Source: Clostridioides difficile CD160 (GTDB lineage: Bacteria; Bacillota; Clostridia; Peptostreptococcales; Peptostreptococcaceae). From it: DNA of 52,818 nucleotides. Each line of letters starts with the position of its first letter. Position 1 is the first letter of the stretch. This document shows positions 41,950 to 52,745 of the stretch, piece after piece. The notes beneath the pieces were generated by a model that did not search any database, was not told where the DNA came from, and was given only the letters and a program-made list of their open reading frames with translations. Made by a program: the position numbers and the translations under genes. Where the stretch lies: NCBI RefSeq assembly GCF_000449425.2, contig NZ_AVHW01000072.1, positions 1-52,818 of the forward strand, written 5' to 3'.

Positions 41950-43230
41950 TTATTTTTTCAGTTTTTTTATAAATTCAATTGCTTTTAAAGTTCCCATTTT
42001 TGAATGGTCAAATGTAAGTCCACCTTGGAAATAGACGTTATAAGGAGGTCTTATTGGAGCATCTGCACTTAACTCTATAGAAGAACCTTGGATAAAAGCT
42101 CCTGCTGCCATTATGACTTCACTTTCATATCCAGGCATATCCCAAGGAACAGGTTTTACATAAGAATCAACTGGTGCAGCTTCTTGTATTCCTTCACAAA
42201 AACTTATTACCTCATCAGCATCATTAAGTCTAATACATTGAATAATATCACTTCTTAAGTCATCGTATTTTGGTAATACATCGTAGCCTAATTTTTCAAA
42301 AGCTCTTGAACAAAAGATAGCTCCCATTACAGCCTGAGATACTATATAAGGTGCTAAGAAGAATCCTTGAAGTACATTTCTAGTAGTTCCAAAAGTAAGA
42401 CCACATTCTTTTCCTATTCCAGGAGAAGTCATTCTATAAGATATAAGTTCAATTAAATCTTTTCTACCAGCTATATATCCACCTGTCAATGCAAGTCCAC
42501 CACCAGGATTTTTTATTAAAGAACCAGCCATAACATCTGCTCCAACATCAGTAGGCTCTTTAGTATCTAAAAACTCACCATAGCAATTATCAACCATTAC
42601 TATAACTTCTGGTTTGACAGACTTTATTACATCAATAGCTTCTTTTATATCACTAATTGAAAGTGATTTTCTCCAAGAATATCCTTTTGACCTTTGTATC
42701 ATAACAAGTTTAGTTTTATCATTTATTTTATTTTTAATTCCTTCGAAATCTAGATTCCCATCTTCTAAAAAATCTACATCATTATATGTAACACCATACT
42801 CTTTTAATGAGCCTTTTTCTTCTCTTATCCCTATAACACCCTCTAAAGTATCATATGGTCTACCAGTAACAGACAGAATCTCATCTCCTGGTCTAACTAT
42901 ACCTTGTATACATAAAGTAAGTGCATGTGTTCCATTTACAATTATTGGCCTTACAAGAGCATCTTCTGTATTAAAAACTTTAGAATAGATTTCCTCTATT
43001 TTTTCACGACCAATATCATTATATCCATACCCTGTAGTCCAATTAAAGTGCATGTCACTTAGTTTAGATTCTTGCATAGCTTTTAAAACTTTATATTGAT
43101 TATATTCTCTTATTTCTTTTAGTTCTTCAAACTTATCTTTTATATCTTCCATTACTTCTTGTGATAGTTTAAAAGTATCATTATCTATCCCATAGTAATC
43201 TTTTAATAATTCCTTTGTCTCATTAAGCAT
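41950..43230 (-). CDS. PLP-dependent methionine gamma-lyase-like (aluminium resistance) protein
   Basis: This 426-residue protein has the fold-type I PLP pattern of the Alum_res/YnbB family. The phosphate-binding TGRPYDTLEGVIG region, VMVDNCYGEF with the PLP-contacting Asp, and the Schiff-base lysine in GSLIKNPGGGLALTGGY are present. The family is annotated as aluminium resistance or cystathionine lyase-like, but its reaction is unproven. In Bacillus subtilis its homologue ynbB lies near hfq and miaA, as here, which supports the family call. ATG has AGGTGATAAA upstream. Confidence 0.88.
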   Translation of the reverse strand: MLNETKELLKDYYGIDNDTFKLSQEVMEDIKDKFEELKEIREYNQYKVLKAMQESKLSDMHFNWTTGYGYNDIGREKIEEIYSKVFNTEDALVRPIIVNGTHALTLCIQGIVRPGDEILSVTGRPYDTLEGVIGIREEKGSLKEYGVTYNDVDFLEDGNLDFEGIKNKINDKTKLVMIQRSKGYSWRKSLSISDIKEAIDVIKSVKPEVIVMVDNCYGEFLDTKEPTDVGADVMAGSLIKNPGGGLALTGGYIAGRKDLIELISYRMTSPGIGKECGLTFGTTRNVLQGFFLAPYIVSQAVMGAIFCSRAFEKLGYDVLPKYDDLRSDIIQCIRLNDADEVISFCEGIQEAAPVDSYVKPVPWDMPGYESEVIMAAGAFIQGSSIELSADAPIRPPYNVYFQGGLTFDHSKMGTLKAIEFIKKLKK

Positions 43231-43272
43231 TTTATCACCTGTCTCTTTATGGTTTTATTTAAACATGTCAAA

Positions 43273-43328
43273 GGAGACTATTTTACTAAAACAAATAAAT
43301 CATAGTTTATAGGTTAGTATAAGTCTCC
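43273..43328 (-). terminator. Putative terminator after hfq
   Basis: GGAGACT pairs with AGTCTCC, with a second paired block (ACTAA/TTAGT) inside. The following minus-strand TTTGAC is a weak U-run, so partial readthrough into the PLP-protein gene is plausible. Confidence 0.5.
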
Positions 43329-43357
43329 TCTCAATCATTTTAAATTAAATTAATTAT

Positions 43358-43621
43358 CTATCTGTTGTTATTATTATTGTTATTATTATTGTTTTGATTT
43401 GTTAGATTAATATACTTTCCAGGTTGTATAGTGGAAACAGCATGTTTATAAATCATGTTTTGTTGTCTATTATCTCCTTCTATTAATATTATATAACTAT
43501 CAAATCCTTTTACAAGCCCTTTAACTTGCACGCCATTAACTAAATATATAGTAACAGGTATCCTTTCTTTCCTAGCATTATTTAAAAACAAATCTTGTAA
43601 ATTTAAAACTGTATTTTTCAT
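43358..43621 (-). CDS. hfq: RNA chaperone Hfq with asparagine-rich tail
   Basis: This 87-residue protein has the Sm1 and Sm2 motifs ([34 protein letters not shown]) that form the ring binding sRNA and mRNA A/U-rich tracts; the KH residues of the proximal face are intact. The C-terminus is NLTNQ, ten asparagines and an arginine, encoded by two copies of AACAATAATAAT plus AACAAC. This tail is unlike Bacillus or Escherichia coli Hfq and should be prone to length change by slippage. GGGAGGG precedes the ATG. It follows miaA by 113 nt, as in many bacteria. Confidence 0.95.
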   Translation of the reverse strand: MKNTVLNLQDLFLNNARKERIPVTIYLVNGVQVKGLVKGFDSYIILIEGDNRQQNMIYKHAVSTIQPGKYINLTNQNNNNNNNNNNR

Positions 43622-43734
43622 TAGATTTGTACCCTCCCAAGATTAAATTGAACTTCTAAAATATTCCTACCTTATATTCTATATAAGTTATGATAAATTT
43701 TCAATATTAAGTTGTATACTTAAAAAATTATATA

Positions 43735-44670
43735 TTATTTTATAGAATCTTTAATATATAAGATTATTTCATTTTTTAATGTATCTATGCTTTCATATGT
43801 GTCTAAATCAAACCATTTTGCTGTCTCATATCTTTTAAACCAAGTTATCTGACGCTTTGCATACCTTCTAGAATCTCTTTTGATTATTTCGATAGCTTCT
43901 TCATATGTATATTCTCCATCTAGATACTTTAATATCTCTTTATAACCTATACCTTGCATGGATATCATGTCTTTTTTAAATCCCATACTTAAAAGTTTTT
44001 TGACCTCTTCAACAAGTCCATTTCTAAGCATAATGTCAACTCTCATATTTATTCTTTCATATAAATATTCTCTGTTTCTATTCAAGACTATTATTATAGG
44101 TTCATACTCTTCATTGAATTTTAAATCACTTGAAAAGTCATTCATTTTCTTGCCACTTAGACAAACTTCAAGTGCCCTTATAACTCTTTTAGTATTGTTC
44201 TTATGAATTCTATTAGCGGCTTCTTCATCAAGTGATTTTAGTCTATCATGCATGTAATCTATTCCATTTTCAGCAAGCTGATTTTGAAGCTCATCTCTTA
44301 ATTCATTATTGGCATCTGATTTTGCAAAATCCATATTATATATTAAAGAATTTAAATAAAGCCCTGTGCCTCCAGTTACTAAGACAGATTTTCCCTTTTG
44401 ATTTATTTCATGTATATATTTCTTTGCCCTTTGTTGAAACTCTGAGACTGAAAATGGATAGTCAGGCTTAACTTCATCTATAAGATAGTGCTTTACTCCC
44501 TGCATCTCTTCCTCTGTAACTTTTGCACTTCCAACATCCATATATTTATATATTTGCATGGAATCTGCTGAAATTATCTCTGCATTCATATCCTTTGCTA
44601 ATTTTATTGACAAATCTGTCTTTCCAACAGCAGTTGGACCTGTAAGTATTATAAGTGGTATTTTTTTCAT
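43735..44670 (-). CDS. miaA: tRNA dimethylallyltransferase
   Basis: This 311-residue enzyme isopentenylates A37 of tRNAs reading UNN codons. P-loop LTGPTAVGKTDLSIKLA, substrate-binding ISADSMQIYKYMDVGSAK, DEVKPDYPFSV, GGTGLYLNSLIY and the C-terminal RYAKRQITWFKR all fit MiaA. I start at ATG 44670, behind AAAGGAATATT; the alternative ATG at 44685 has a poorer context. It follows mutL by 37 nt and is followed by hfq, the classical mutL-miaA-hfq order. Confidence 0.94.
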   Translation of the reverse strand: MKKIPLIILTGPTAVGKTDLSIKLAKDMNAEIISADSMQIYKYMDVGSAKVTEEEMQGVKHYLIDEVKPDYPFSVSEFQQRAKKYIHEINQKGKSVLVTGGTGLYLNSLIYNMDFAKSDANNELRDELQNQLAENGIDYMHDRLKSLDEEAANRIHKNNTKRVIRALEVCLSGKKMNDFSSDLKFNEEYEPIIIVLNRNREYLYERINMRVDIMLRNGLVEEVKKLLSMGFKKDMISMQGIGYKEILKYLDGEYTYEEAIEIIKRDSRRYAKRQITWFKRYETAKWFDLDTYESIDTLKNEIILYIKDSIK

Positions 44671-44707
44671 AATATTCCTTTCCATATATTTTAACTACCC
44701 AAATATT

Positions 44708-46675
44708 TTACATAATTCTTTTAAACATTTTTTCTATTTCTGTCTTAGATATTTCGACCATTATAGGTCTTCCGTGAGGGCATGTAAATGGATTCTCACA
44801 CTCTTCTAGCTGTTTTAATAGGCTTTTTATTTCAATATCATATATTTTATCATTTGCTTTTATAGCAGACCTACATGCCATAGATGCAAATCGTTCTCCT
44901 TTTAAATCATAATTACTCGTAATCTCTTCCATATTATCAATTATTTGGAGTATGAATTTTTCAGTTTCAGGAACTCCAAATATAGTTGGAACACATCTTA
45001 TCATTATATGATTATTACCAAATACTTCTAGTTCAAAACCAAATTTCATAAATAACTCTAAATTGTTTTCAATTTGAAGCATATCTACATTTGACACTTC
45101 AATTACCACTGGGTCTAAAAGTATTTGCATATTGATATCTTGTCTATAGAACTTTTCCATATATCTCTCATACAATATTCTCTCATGTGCAGCGTGTTGG
45201 TCCAACAAATACATAGAATCATCTTTACTTAAAATTATATAAGTATTAAACACAACTCCAATTACAATATATCCATATAAGGAAAACTTACGTTTTGAAC
45301 TATCTAAATACTTCTCTTCACTATCTCTAACACTATTTTCCATATAATAGTTATCTTCGTTTCTGGAGCCATCAACTTGAAATTCTTCTTGTATATTGTC
45401 ATTTGCATCATCTTCACTCAGATACTTAGTATTTTTTAATTCATCTTCTACACTTGCATTTAAGACTTCACTTACAGATTGAAATTCATTTGTTGGTCTT
45501 TCACTCGATAAAGTTACAACTTCAATAACTTCATCTTTGTCTTTAGTAATATTGTTATTTTGAAGATTAGATTCTAATAAATTATTATTTTTCAATTCAC
45601 AATCTGTACTTTTTTCTCTGTTATTAATAGCAATTCTAGGTTGTGTTTTTTTATCAGTATAAGTAGCATATTTTCCAATAAGATTTGAATGTATCAATTT
45701 GACCTTCAAAAAATCTCTAAGTTCTATATACACTTCTTGTTCTTTTTCAAATTTAATTTCAAGTTTATTAGGATGTATATTTACATCGATACACGATGGG
45801 TCTACTTCTATATTTAAGAAACAAACTGCATGTTTACCTATTGGGATTATAGACTTATAACTTTCTGTTATTGCATCTATTATTATTTTGCTTTTTACAA
45901 ATCTTTTATTTATATAGATATGTTGTAAGTTTTTATTAGAACGATATATATTGTTATTACCTATATATCCATTCATTTTAAAGTGATTACACTTAAACTC
46001 CACATCTATTATATTTTCCGTTATTTCTTTTCCATATATGCTTCTAATGGTGTTTACAAGCTTACCATCTCCTGGAGTATTTAGCATTTGTTTATTATTA
46101 TTTGTATATTTAAATTGAATGTTTGGATTACCTATTGCAAGTTTATTTATTAAATCACTTATATTTATAGTTTCTGCATGAGTAGACTTTAAAAACTTCT
46201 GTCTTGCTGGTGTATTAAAGAAAATATCTTTTATAATGATTGTAGTTCCATTAGTAGAACCTATTGGTTCTTTTGATATTATTTTTCCACCCTCAACGTA
46301 TATTTTAGTTCCTATAATCTCGTCCTTTGTTTTAGTAGTCATCTCTAATTTAGATACAGCTGAAATAGATGCTAATGCCTCTCCTCTAAAACCAAGAGAA
46401 TATAAGTCGTATAAATCATCAATTTTTTTAATTTTACTAGTAGCATGTCTTAAAAATGATTTTTCAACTTCACTTGAAGGTATTCCTATTCCATTATCTG
46501 TAATCTTAATTAAACTCTTGCCTCCATCAACTATATCTATAGAAATTTTATTTGCACCTGCATCGATAGAGTTTTCAATAAGTTCTTTCACTACAGAAGA
46601 AGGTCTTTCTACAACTTCACCTGCTGCTATCTTGTTTATAGTCAAATCATCTAGGATGTTAATTATATTTTTCAT
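44708..46675 (-). CDS. mutL: DNA mismatch repair protein MutL (endonuclease type)
   Basis: This is a 655-residue protein. The N-terminal GHKL ATPase has ELIENSIDAGA, DNGIGI, and RHATSKI with GFRGEALASI. A long polar, poorly conserved linker (about 340-465) joins a C-terminal dimer domain with the metal-binding nicking motif DQHAAHERILYE at residue 492 (DQHAx2Ex4E), ACR at 600-602 and CPHGRP at 632. It therefore belongs to the MutL group that nicks DNA itself, as expected where MutH is absent. AGAGGTG precedes the ATG, ten bases after mutS. Confidence 0.95.
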   Translation of the reverse strand: MKNIINILDDLTINKIAAGEVVERPSSVVKELIENSIDAGANKISIDIVDGGKSLIKITDNGIGIPSSEVEKSFLRHATSKIKKIDDLYDLYSLGFRGEALASISAVSKLEMTTKTKDEIIGTKIYVEGGKIISKEPIGSTNGTTIIIKDIFFNTPARQKFLKSTHAETINISDLINKLAIGNPNIQFKYTNNNKQMLNTPGDGKLVNTIRSIYGKEITENIIDVEFKCNHFKMNGYIGNNNIYRSNKNLQHIYINKRFVKSKIIIDAITESYKSIIPIGKHAVCFLNIEVDPSCIDVNIHPNKLEIKFEKEQEVYIELRDFLKVKLIHSNLIGKYATYTDKKTQPRIAINNREKSTDCELKNNNLLESNLQNNNITKDKDEVIEVVTLSSERPTNEFQSVSEVLNASVEDELKNTKYLSEDDANDNIQEEFQVDGSRNEDNYYMENSVRDSEEKYLDSSKRKFSLYGYIVIGVVFNTYIILSKDDSMYLLDQHAAHERILYERYMEKFYRQDINMQILLDPVVIEVSNVDMLQIENNLELFMKFGFELEVFGNNHIMIRCVPTIFGVPETEKFILQIIDNMEEITSNYDLKGERFASMACRSAIKANDKIYDIEIKSLLKQLEECENPFTCPHGRPIMVEISKTEIEKMFKRIM

Positions 46676-46685
46676 TTGTACACCT

Positions 46686-49529
46686 CTAAGATTTTATTTC
46701 TTTTGCTTTTTTTTGAAGATTATAAAGAGAATTTATTGCATCTAATGGAGTCATATTTAAGATATCTAGGTTTAAAATTTCTTCTGATAGTATATCTCTT
46801 TTTACACTATCAAAAGATATTTGAGTTAAGGCTACTTCTTTTACAGAATCTTCTTTATTAGTTTTCTCTTTATCATCATTTTCCTTTATTAAAGCAACTT
46901 CATCATTTAATAATTTAAATTTAGAATTTAATTTATCGTAATCCTTTTTTATATGTTTATAGTCTTTTACGACAAGTTCATGCTCTATTTTTAAAGATTC
47001 ATATTTGTTCTTAAAATTGCTTTGATTTACCTTAAGCAATTCTTCATCTAAGTTGATATTAGGCACATTAGTTTTTTCTTTATCTCCATTTATTGCTACA
47101 CTGTTATAGACATGATTTTTTTCCAAGTCTTTAAGTATATATTTTGCTCTTTCTATAACTTCATCTGGTAATTTAGCTAATTTAGCAACATATATTCCAT
47201 AACTCTTATCCGCCCCTTGAGGAATTATTTTTCTTAAAAAGATTATTCCTTCTCCATCTTCTTTAACTGCTATTGAGTAATTCTTAACCTCTTCAAATTC
47301 CTCTTCCAAATCAGTAAGTTCATGATAATGAGTTGCAAATAATGTCTTGCATCTAATATTCTTCTGAATATATTCCACTATTGACCATGCTAAGCTTATA
47401 CCATCATATGTGCTGGTTCCACGACCTATTTCATCTAATATAACTAAACTTCTCTCTGTTGCATTTTTTAGTATAAGAGATACTTCGTTCATTTCTACCA
47501 TAAAAGTAGATTGACCTTGAGATAAGTCATCACTAGCTCCAACTCTAGTAAATATTCTATCTAAAATTGGAATATCAGCATATTCAGCTGGTACAAACGA
47601 ACCTATATGCGCCATAAGTGCTATTATAGCAGTTTGTCTCATATATGTTGATTTACCAGACATATTAGGACCAGTTATTATGTTAATAATATTTTCCCCA
47701 CGGTTTAGATATGTGTCATTTGGAACAAAATTTTCCTCACCTACTATATTTTCAACAACTGGATGTCTACCATTTCTTATATCAAGCTTATTATCTTCAT
47801 TTATTGCTGGCTTTACATAGTTATTTATGTGTGCAACTGTTGCAAGAGATACAAAAACATCTATATTAGCTATAGTCTTAGCTACTTTTTGTATTCTATC
47901 TATATTTTTGTATATAGTATCTCTTATACCTACAAATATCTCGTATTCTAGAGACTTAATTTTCTCTTCAGCATGTAATATCTTTTCTTCTATTTCCTTT
48001 AATTCTGGAGTTATATATCTTTCTGCATTACTAAGTGTCTGTTTTCTTATATATGTCTCATCTAGTTTTGCCTGTTTAAAGTTAGCTTTTGTTATTTCTA
48101 TATAGTAACCAAAGACTTTATTAAAACCTATTTTTAATGATTTAACTCCTGTCTTTTCTCTTTCTCTATTTTCTATTTCTTTTACAAGAAAAGCTCCATT
48201 TTTAGAGATATCTCTTAATTCTTTAAGCTCATCACTAAAATCAGACTTAATTATATTTCCATCTTTTATAGTTATTGTAGGTTCTTCTAAAATAGATTCA
48301 TCTATTAAATTGTATATATCATCTAGTTTATCCATTTCTGAAACATACTCTTTTAGTATTGTTGCATTTGATAAATCTATTGTGTCTTTTAAATTAGGTA
48401 ACTTTTCTATTGAATTTTTTAAATGAATTAATTCTTTTGGTGTTACCCTTTCAAAAGCTATTTTCCCACATATTCTTTCTATATCGTATATATTTTTGAG
48501 TATATCATTTAAGTCTTCTCTTAATATAAAGTCATCTTTTATCTCTTCTATTACATCCAATCTATTTTCAATTTTAGATTTATTTATCAAAGGCTCTTCA
48601 ACATATTTTCTTAAAAGTCTACCTCCCATTGCTGTTGAAGTTTTATCAAGAACATGCAATAATGAACCTTTCTTCTTATTACCTCTTATAGTTTGGGTAA
48701 GCTCTAAATTGGTCCTAGTAAACATGTCTAGAACCATATATTCTGATGAATTGTATATATTTATATTATTAATGTTAGATGTTATTTGTTTTTGAGTATT
48801 ATATATATAATTCAGAAGAATTGATAAGCTTGACTTTATAAGACCTTTATCATCAAACTTTAGTTTTTGTAGATAAACCTCTGGAAAATATTCTCTTAAT
48901 ATGTTTATGTCCAAATAGTTATCACTAAAACTTTCATTTATGTATATATTACTTACAGTAGCTATATCTCTAAGTTTTTCTATAAAGTTTAAATCATTTA
49001 TAATTATTTCTGTAGGATGGATTTTTGCAATCTCTTCAATTACTTTATCTTCATTCAAACATGTTGCATTGGTTTCTCCTGTACTTATATCGACATAAGT
49101 TAGCCCTATATTAGAACCATCCTTATACAAAGATAACAAATAATTATTTTTTTTATTTTCAAGTAAATTTCCATCTAAAACGGTTCCAGGAGTGATGACT
49201 CTTATAACCTCTCTTCTAACAATTCCTTTTGCAGTAGATGGGTCTTCCATTTGTTCACCTATTGCTACTTTATATCCATTTTCAACTAATTTTGATATAT
49301 ATGAATTGGCTGAGTGGAAAGGCACACCACACATAGGAGCACGTTCTTCTAAACCACAAGCTTTTCCTGTCAATGCTATTTCAAGAGCCTTTGAAGCTAC
49401 TAATGCATCTTCAAAAAACATTTCATAAAAATCTCCCAATCTAAAAAACAGTATACAATCTTTATATCTGTTTTTTACTTCAAGATACTGCTTCATCATA
49501 GGAGTTAATTTATTCATATCTATTTGCAT
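46686..49529 (-). CDS. mutS: DNA mismatch recognition protein MutS
   Basis: This is a 947-residue protein. The mismatch-probing GDFYEMF (Phe-Tyr-Glu wedge) lies near residue 35, then connector, lever and clamp domains, and an ABC-type ATPase with TGPNMSGKSTYMRQ, DEIGRGTSTYDGISLAW and ATHYHELTDLE. A charged C-terminal stretch of about 130 residues (KNKYESLKIEHELVVKDYKH) looks coiled-coil. I start at ATG 49529, behind AAGGAGG, not at an upstream TTG (49535) inside the site region. First gene of the mutS-mutL-miaA-hfq unit. Confidence 0.96.
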   Translation of the reverse strand: MQIDMNKLTPMMKQYLEVKNRYKDCILFFRLGDFYEMFFEDALVASKALEIALTGKACGLEERAPMCGVPFHSANSYISKLVENGYKVAIGEQMEDPSTAKGIVRREVIRVITPGTVLDGNLLENKKNNYLLSLYKDGSNIGLTYVDISTGETNATCLNEDKVIEEIAKIHPTEIIINDLNFIEKLRDIATVSNIYINESFSDNYLDINILREYFPEVYLQKLKFDDKGLIKSSLSILLNYIYNTQKQITSNINNINIYNSSEYMVLDMFTRTNLELTQTIRGNKKKGSLLHVLDKTSTAMGGRLLRKYVEEPLINKSKIENRLDVIEEIKDDFILREDLNDILKNIYDIERICGKIAFERVTPKELIHLKNSIEKLPNLKDTIDLSNATILKEYVSEMDKLDDIYNLIDESILEEPTITIKDGNIIKSDFSDELKELRDISKNGAFLVKEIENREREKTGVKSLKIGFNKVFGYYIEITKANFKQAKLDETYIRKQTLSNAERYITPELKEIEEKILHAEEKIKSLEYEIFVGIRDTIYKNIDRIQKVAKTIANIDVFVSLATVAHINNYVKPAINEDNKLDIRNGRHPVVENIVGEENFVPNDTYLNRGENIINIITGPNMSGKSTYMRQTAIIALMAHIGSFVPAEYADIPILDRIFTRVGASDDLSQGQSTFMVEMNEVSLILKNATERSLVILDEIGRGTSTYDGISLAWSIVEYIQKNIRCKTLFATHYHELTDLEEEFEEVKNYSIAVKEDGEGIIFLRKIIPQGADKSYGIYVAKLAKLPDEVIERAKYILKDLEKNHVYNSVAINGDKEKTNVPNINLDEELLKVNQSNFKNKYESLKIEHELVVKDYKHIKKDYDKLNSKFKLLNDEVALIKENDDKEKTNKEDSVKEVALTQISFDSVKRDILSEEILNLDILNMTPLDAINSLYNLQKKAKEIKS

Positions 49530-49558
49530 TATCAAACCTCCTTCTTTTCTAATTAAAT

Positions 49559-49587
49559 ATTATATCATAGTAGATGATTATTATTAA
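49559..49587 (-). promoter_or_regulatory. mutS operon promoter
   Basis: On the minus strand TTAATA (49587-49582), a 17-base spacer and TATAAT (49564-49559) form a likely sigma-A promoter 30 nt upstream of the mutS ATG. Confidence 0.65.
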
Positions 49588-49617
49588 CATAATATATAAA
49601 ATTTTGACGTATAACTA

Positions 49618-49652
49618 AAAAACAACCCAAAATGTATAATTACATTTTGGAT
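49618..49652 (-). terminator. Intrinsic terminator of the thiamine-precursor ABC operon
   Basis: CCAAAATGTA pairs with TACATTTTGG around a short TAAT loop. On the minus strand GTTGTTTTTTAG follows. It separates the transporter operon from the mutS promoter. Confidence 0.85.
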
Positions 49653-49694
49653 TGCTAAGTTTAATACTTATTGAATAAAACACATATAGAATTT

Positions 49695-51432
<1,738 letters not shown>

Positions 51433-52203
51433 TTAATCTGCTAATCTATGTCTTATAACAATTTTTTTTACTGCTTGTACAACTCCTACAAATATCAAAC
51501 TAAATATAACTACCAATATAGTAGATGCAAATACTTTATCAAGAGCGTATGCACTTTTTGACCTTAGCATATAAACACCAAGACCTTTAGTTCCACCCAA
51601 CCACTCTGCAACAGTTGCTGCCATTACAGCATATGTTGCAGATATCTTGAGTCCAGAAAAAAATTTATCCATTGCCATGGGAAATTTAAGATGAATAAAT
51701 GTATTAATTTTATTTGAATTCATAGTCTTAAATAAATTTAAATAATCTTTATCAATATTCTCAATTCCATCTACAAAACTTATTAATATAGGAAAAAAAC
51801 AAGTAAGCGTTACCATCAATATTTTTGGCATTGTACCAAAGCCAAACCATATCATAAAAAGTGGAGCTATAATTATTGTAGGTATCATTTGAGTGACCAA
51901 CATAATAGGATAAAGACATTTTTTTATTATCAACACAAAATCCATCAATACACCAATTATCAATGATATTATAATTGCAACTATAAAACCAAGTATTGCC
52001 TCTCCTATAGTAACTACAGCATGCATGGATAAATTTTGATAGTCTTTAAAAAACACATTAAGTATATCTACTGGTGTGGGTAGTATATACTGTGGGACTT
52101 TTAAAACTTCTACCACAGATTGCCAAAGAATAAGTATAAACAAAAATGTTGCTATTGGATATATACTATCTTTAACTTTATCTATGATTTCTAAGTTTTT
52201 CAT
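51433..52203 (-). CDS. ABC transporter permease, thiamine-precursor uptake
   Basis: This is a 256-residue inner-membrane permease with about six helices and the coupling loop AATVAEWLGGTKGLGVYM (EAA-type motif) that docks the ATPase. It belongs to the SsuC/ThiX class. It overlaps the preceding DUF77 gene by 26 nt, with GGGGG before its ATG, and is followed 21 nt later by the binding-protein gene. Likely forms the channel for a thiamine precursor. Confidence 0.9.
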   Translation of the reverse strand: MKNLEIIDKVKDSIYPIATFLFILILWQSVVEVLKVPQYILPTPVDILNVFFKDYQNLSMHAVVTIGEAILGFIVAIIISLIIGVLMDFVLIIKKCLYPIMLVTQMIPTIIIAPLFMIWFGFGTMPKILMVTLTCFFPILISFVDGIENIDKDYLNLFKTMNSNKINTFIHLKFPMAMDKFFSGLKISATYAVMAATVAEWLGGTKGLGVYMLRSKSAYALDKVFASTILVVIFSLIFVGVVQAVKKIVIRHRLAD

Positions 52204-52468
52204 CTATAGTTAAGCCCCCAGCTTTTTCATCTACTCTAGCTACTGTTATAACTCTTTCACATCCAAGGTTAAAAGGGATTTTATGTACTTTTTTCAATAA
52301 TTCAAAAACTTCATCAAAATCACCTTCAACAGTCGTACTCATTGCACCTATTTCACATTTAAGACCACTTTTTTCAATTTCAGCAATACAAGCATCTACT
52401 ACTTTATACATTTCTTCTTCACCTTTGTAAGGTCTTAGTGGCATTACTGCTATGTCTGCGATTACCAT
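52178..52468 (-). CDS. MTH1187/YkoF-type thiamine-binding protein (DUF77)
   Basis: This 96-residue protein has a ferredoxin-like fold recognisable from VIADIAVMPLRPYKGEEEMY and CEIGAMSTTVEGDFDEVFEL. Members of this family bind thiamine or its pyrimidine and often sit in TPP-riboswitch operons, as here. It may buffer or deliver the imported precursor in the cytosol. AAAGGAGTGATTTAA precedes the ATG. It is the first gene after the riboswitch. Confidence 0.88.
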   Translation of the reverse strand: MVIADIAVMPLRPYKGEEEMYKVVDACIAEIEKSGLKCEIGAMSTTVEGDFDEVFELLKKVHKIPFNLGCERVITVARVDEKAGGLTIDEKLRNHR

Positions 52469-52494
52469 TTAAATCACTCCTTTAAAAATAATTA

Positions 52495-52509
52495 ATACCT
52501 ACTAGGTAT
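52495..52509. repeat. 15-bp palindrome in the thiamine operon leader
   Basis: ATACCTACTAGGTAT is symmetric around a central C, between the riboswitch terminator and the first ribosome binding site. It could be an operator or an mRNA hairpin. Confidence 0.5.
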
Positions 52510-52564
52510 ATTTTGTTTTTTATTAAAATTTTTTACTCCTAAAAAGATAATATAATATTTAAAT

Positions 52565-52599
52565 AAAATAAAAGTCTTATCCACAATAGGATAAGACTT
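52565..52599 (-). terminator. Riboswitch-controlled terminator
   Basis: AAGTCTTATCC and GGATAAGACTT pair perfectly around a six-base loop; the minus strand continues TTATTTTATTT. It follows the TPP aptamer by about 13 nt, as an expression platform should. Confidence 0.9.
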
Positions 52600-52611
52600 A
52601 TTTTCATCTTT

Positions 52612-52691
52612 ACTGGTCTCCCTACACTGGCATTATCCAAACAGGTTCAAAGGGTCGAGATAAAATCTCCTCTCAGCACATTAGCTCCCCG
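52612..52691 (-). ncRNA. TPP riboswitch aptamer (THI element)
   Basis: On the minus strand all landmarks of the THI element occur in order: GGGGAGC, GTGCTGAGAGGAGAT, GACCCTTTGAACCTG, and GGATAATGCCAGTGTAGGGA. It controls the four-gene thiamine-precursor uptake operon. With the terminator just downstream, TPP binding should end transcription early. The variable stem between the two conserved halves is short (GAGATTTTATCTC). Confidence 0.97.
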
Positions 52692-52716
52692 AAATATATT
52701 ATATCTTTTCTACTTG

Positions 52717-52745
52717 ATTATACTACACTTATCATATTTTAACAA
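52717..52745 (-). promoter_or_regulatory. Promoter of the TPP-riboswitch operon
   Basis: On the minus strand TTGTTA (52745-52740), a 17-base spacer and TATAAT (52722-52717) form a good sigma-A promoter, putting the transcription start about 20 nt before the aptamer. Bases 52746-52818 are AT-rich with no supportable gene. Confidence 0.75.

Noticed and set aside
43363-43395. Trinucleotide repeat as a sequencing artefact
   Set aside because: It keeps the hfq frame, ends in a proper stop and fits the known asparagine-rich tail.
46236-46745. 169-codon frame antisense to mutL
   Set aside because: It is a shadow of a conserved gene, with no ribosome site or promoter and no recognisable domain.
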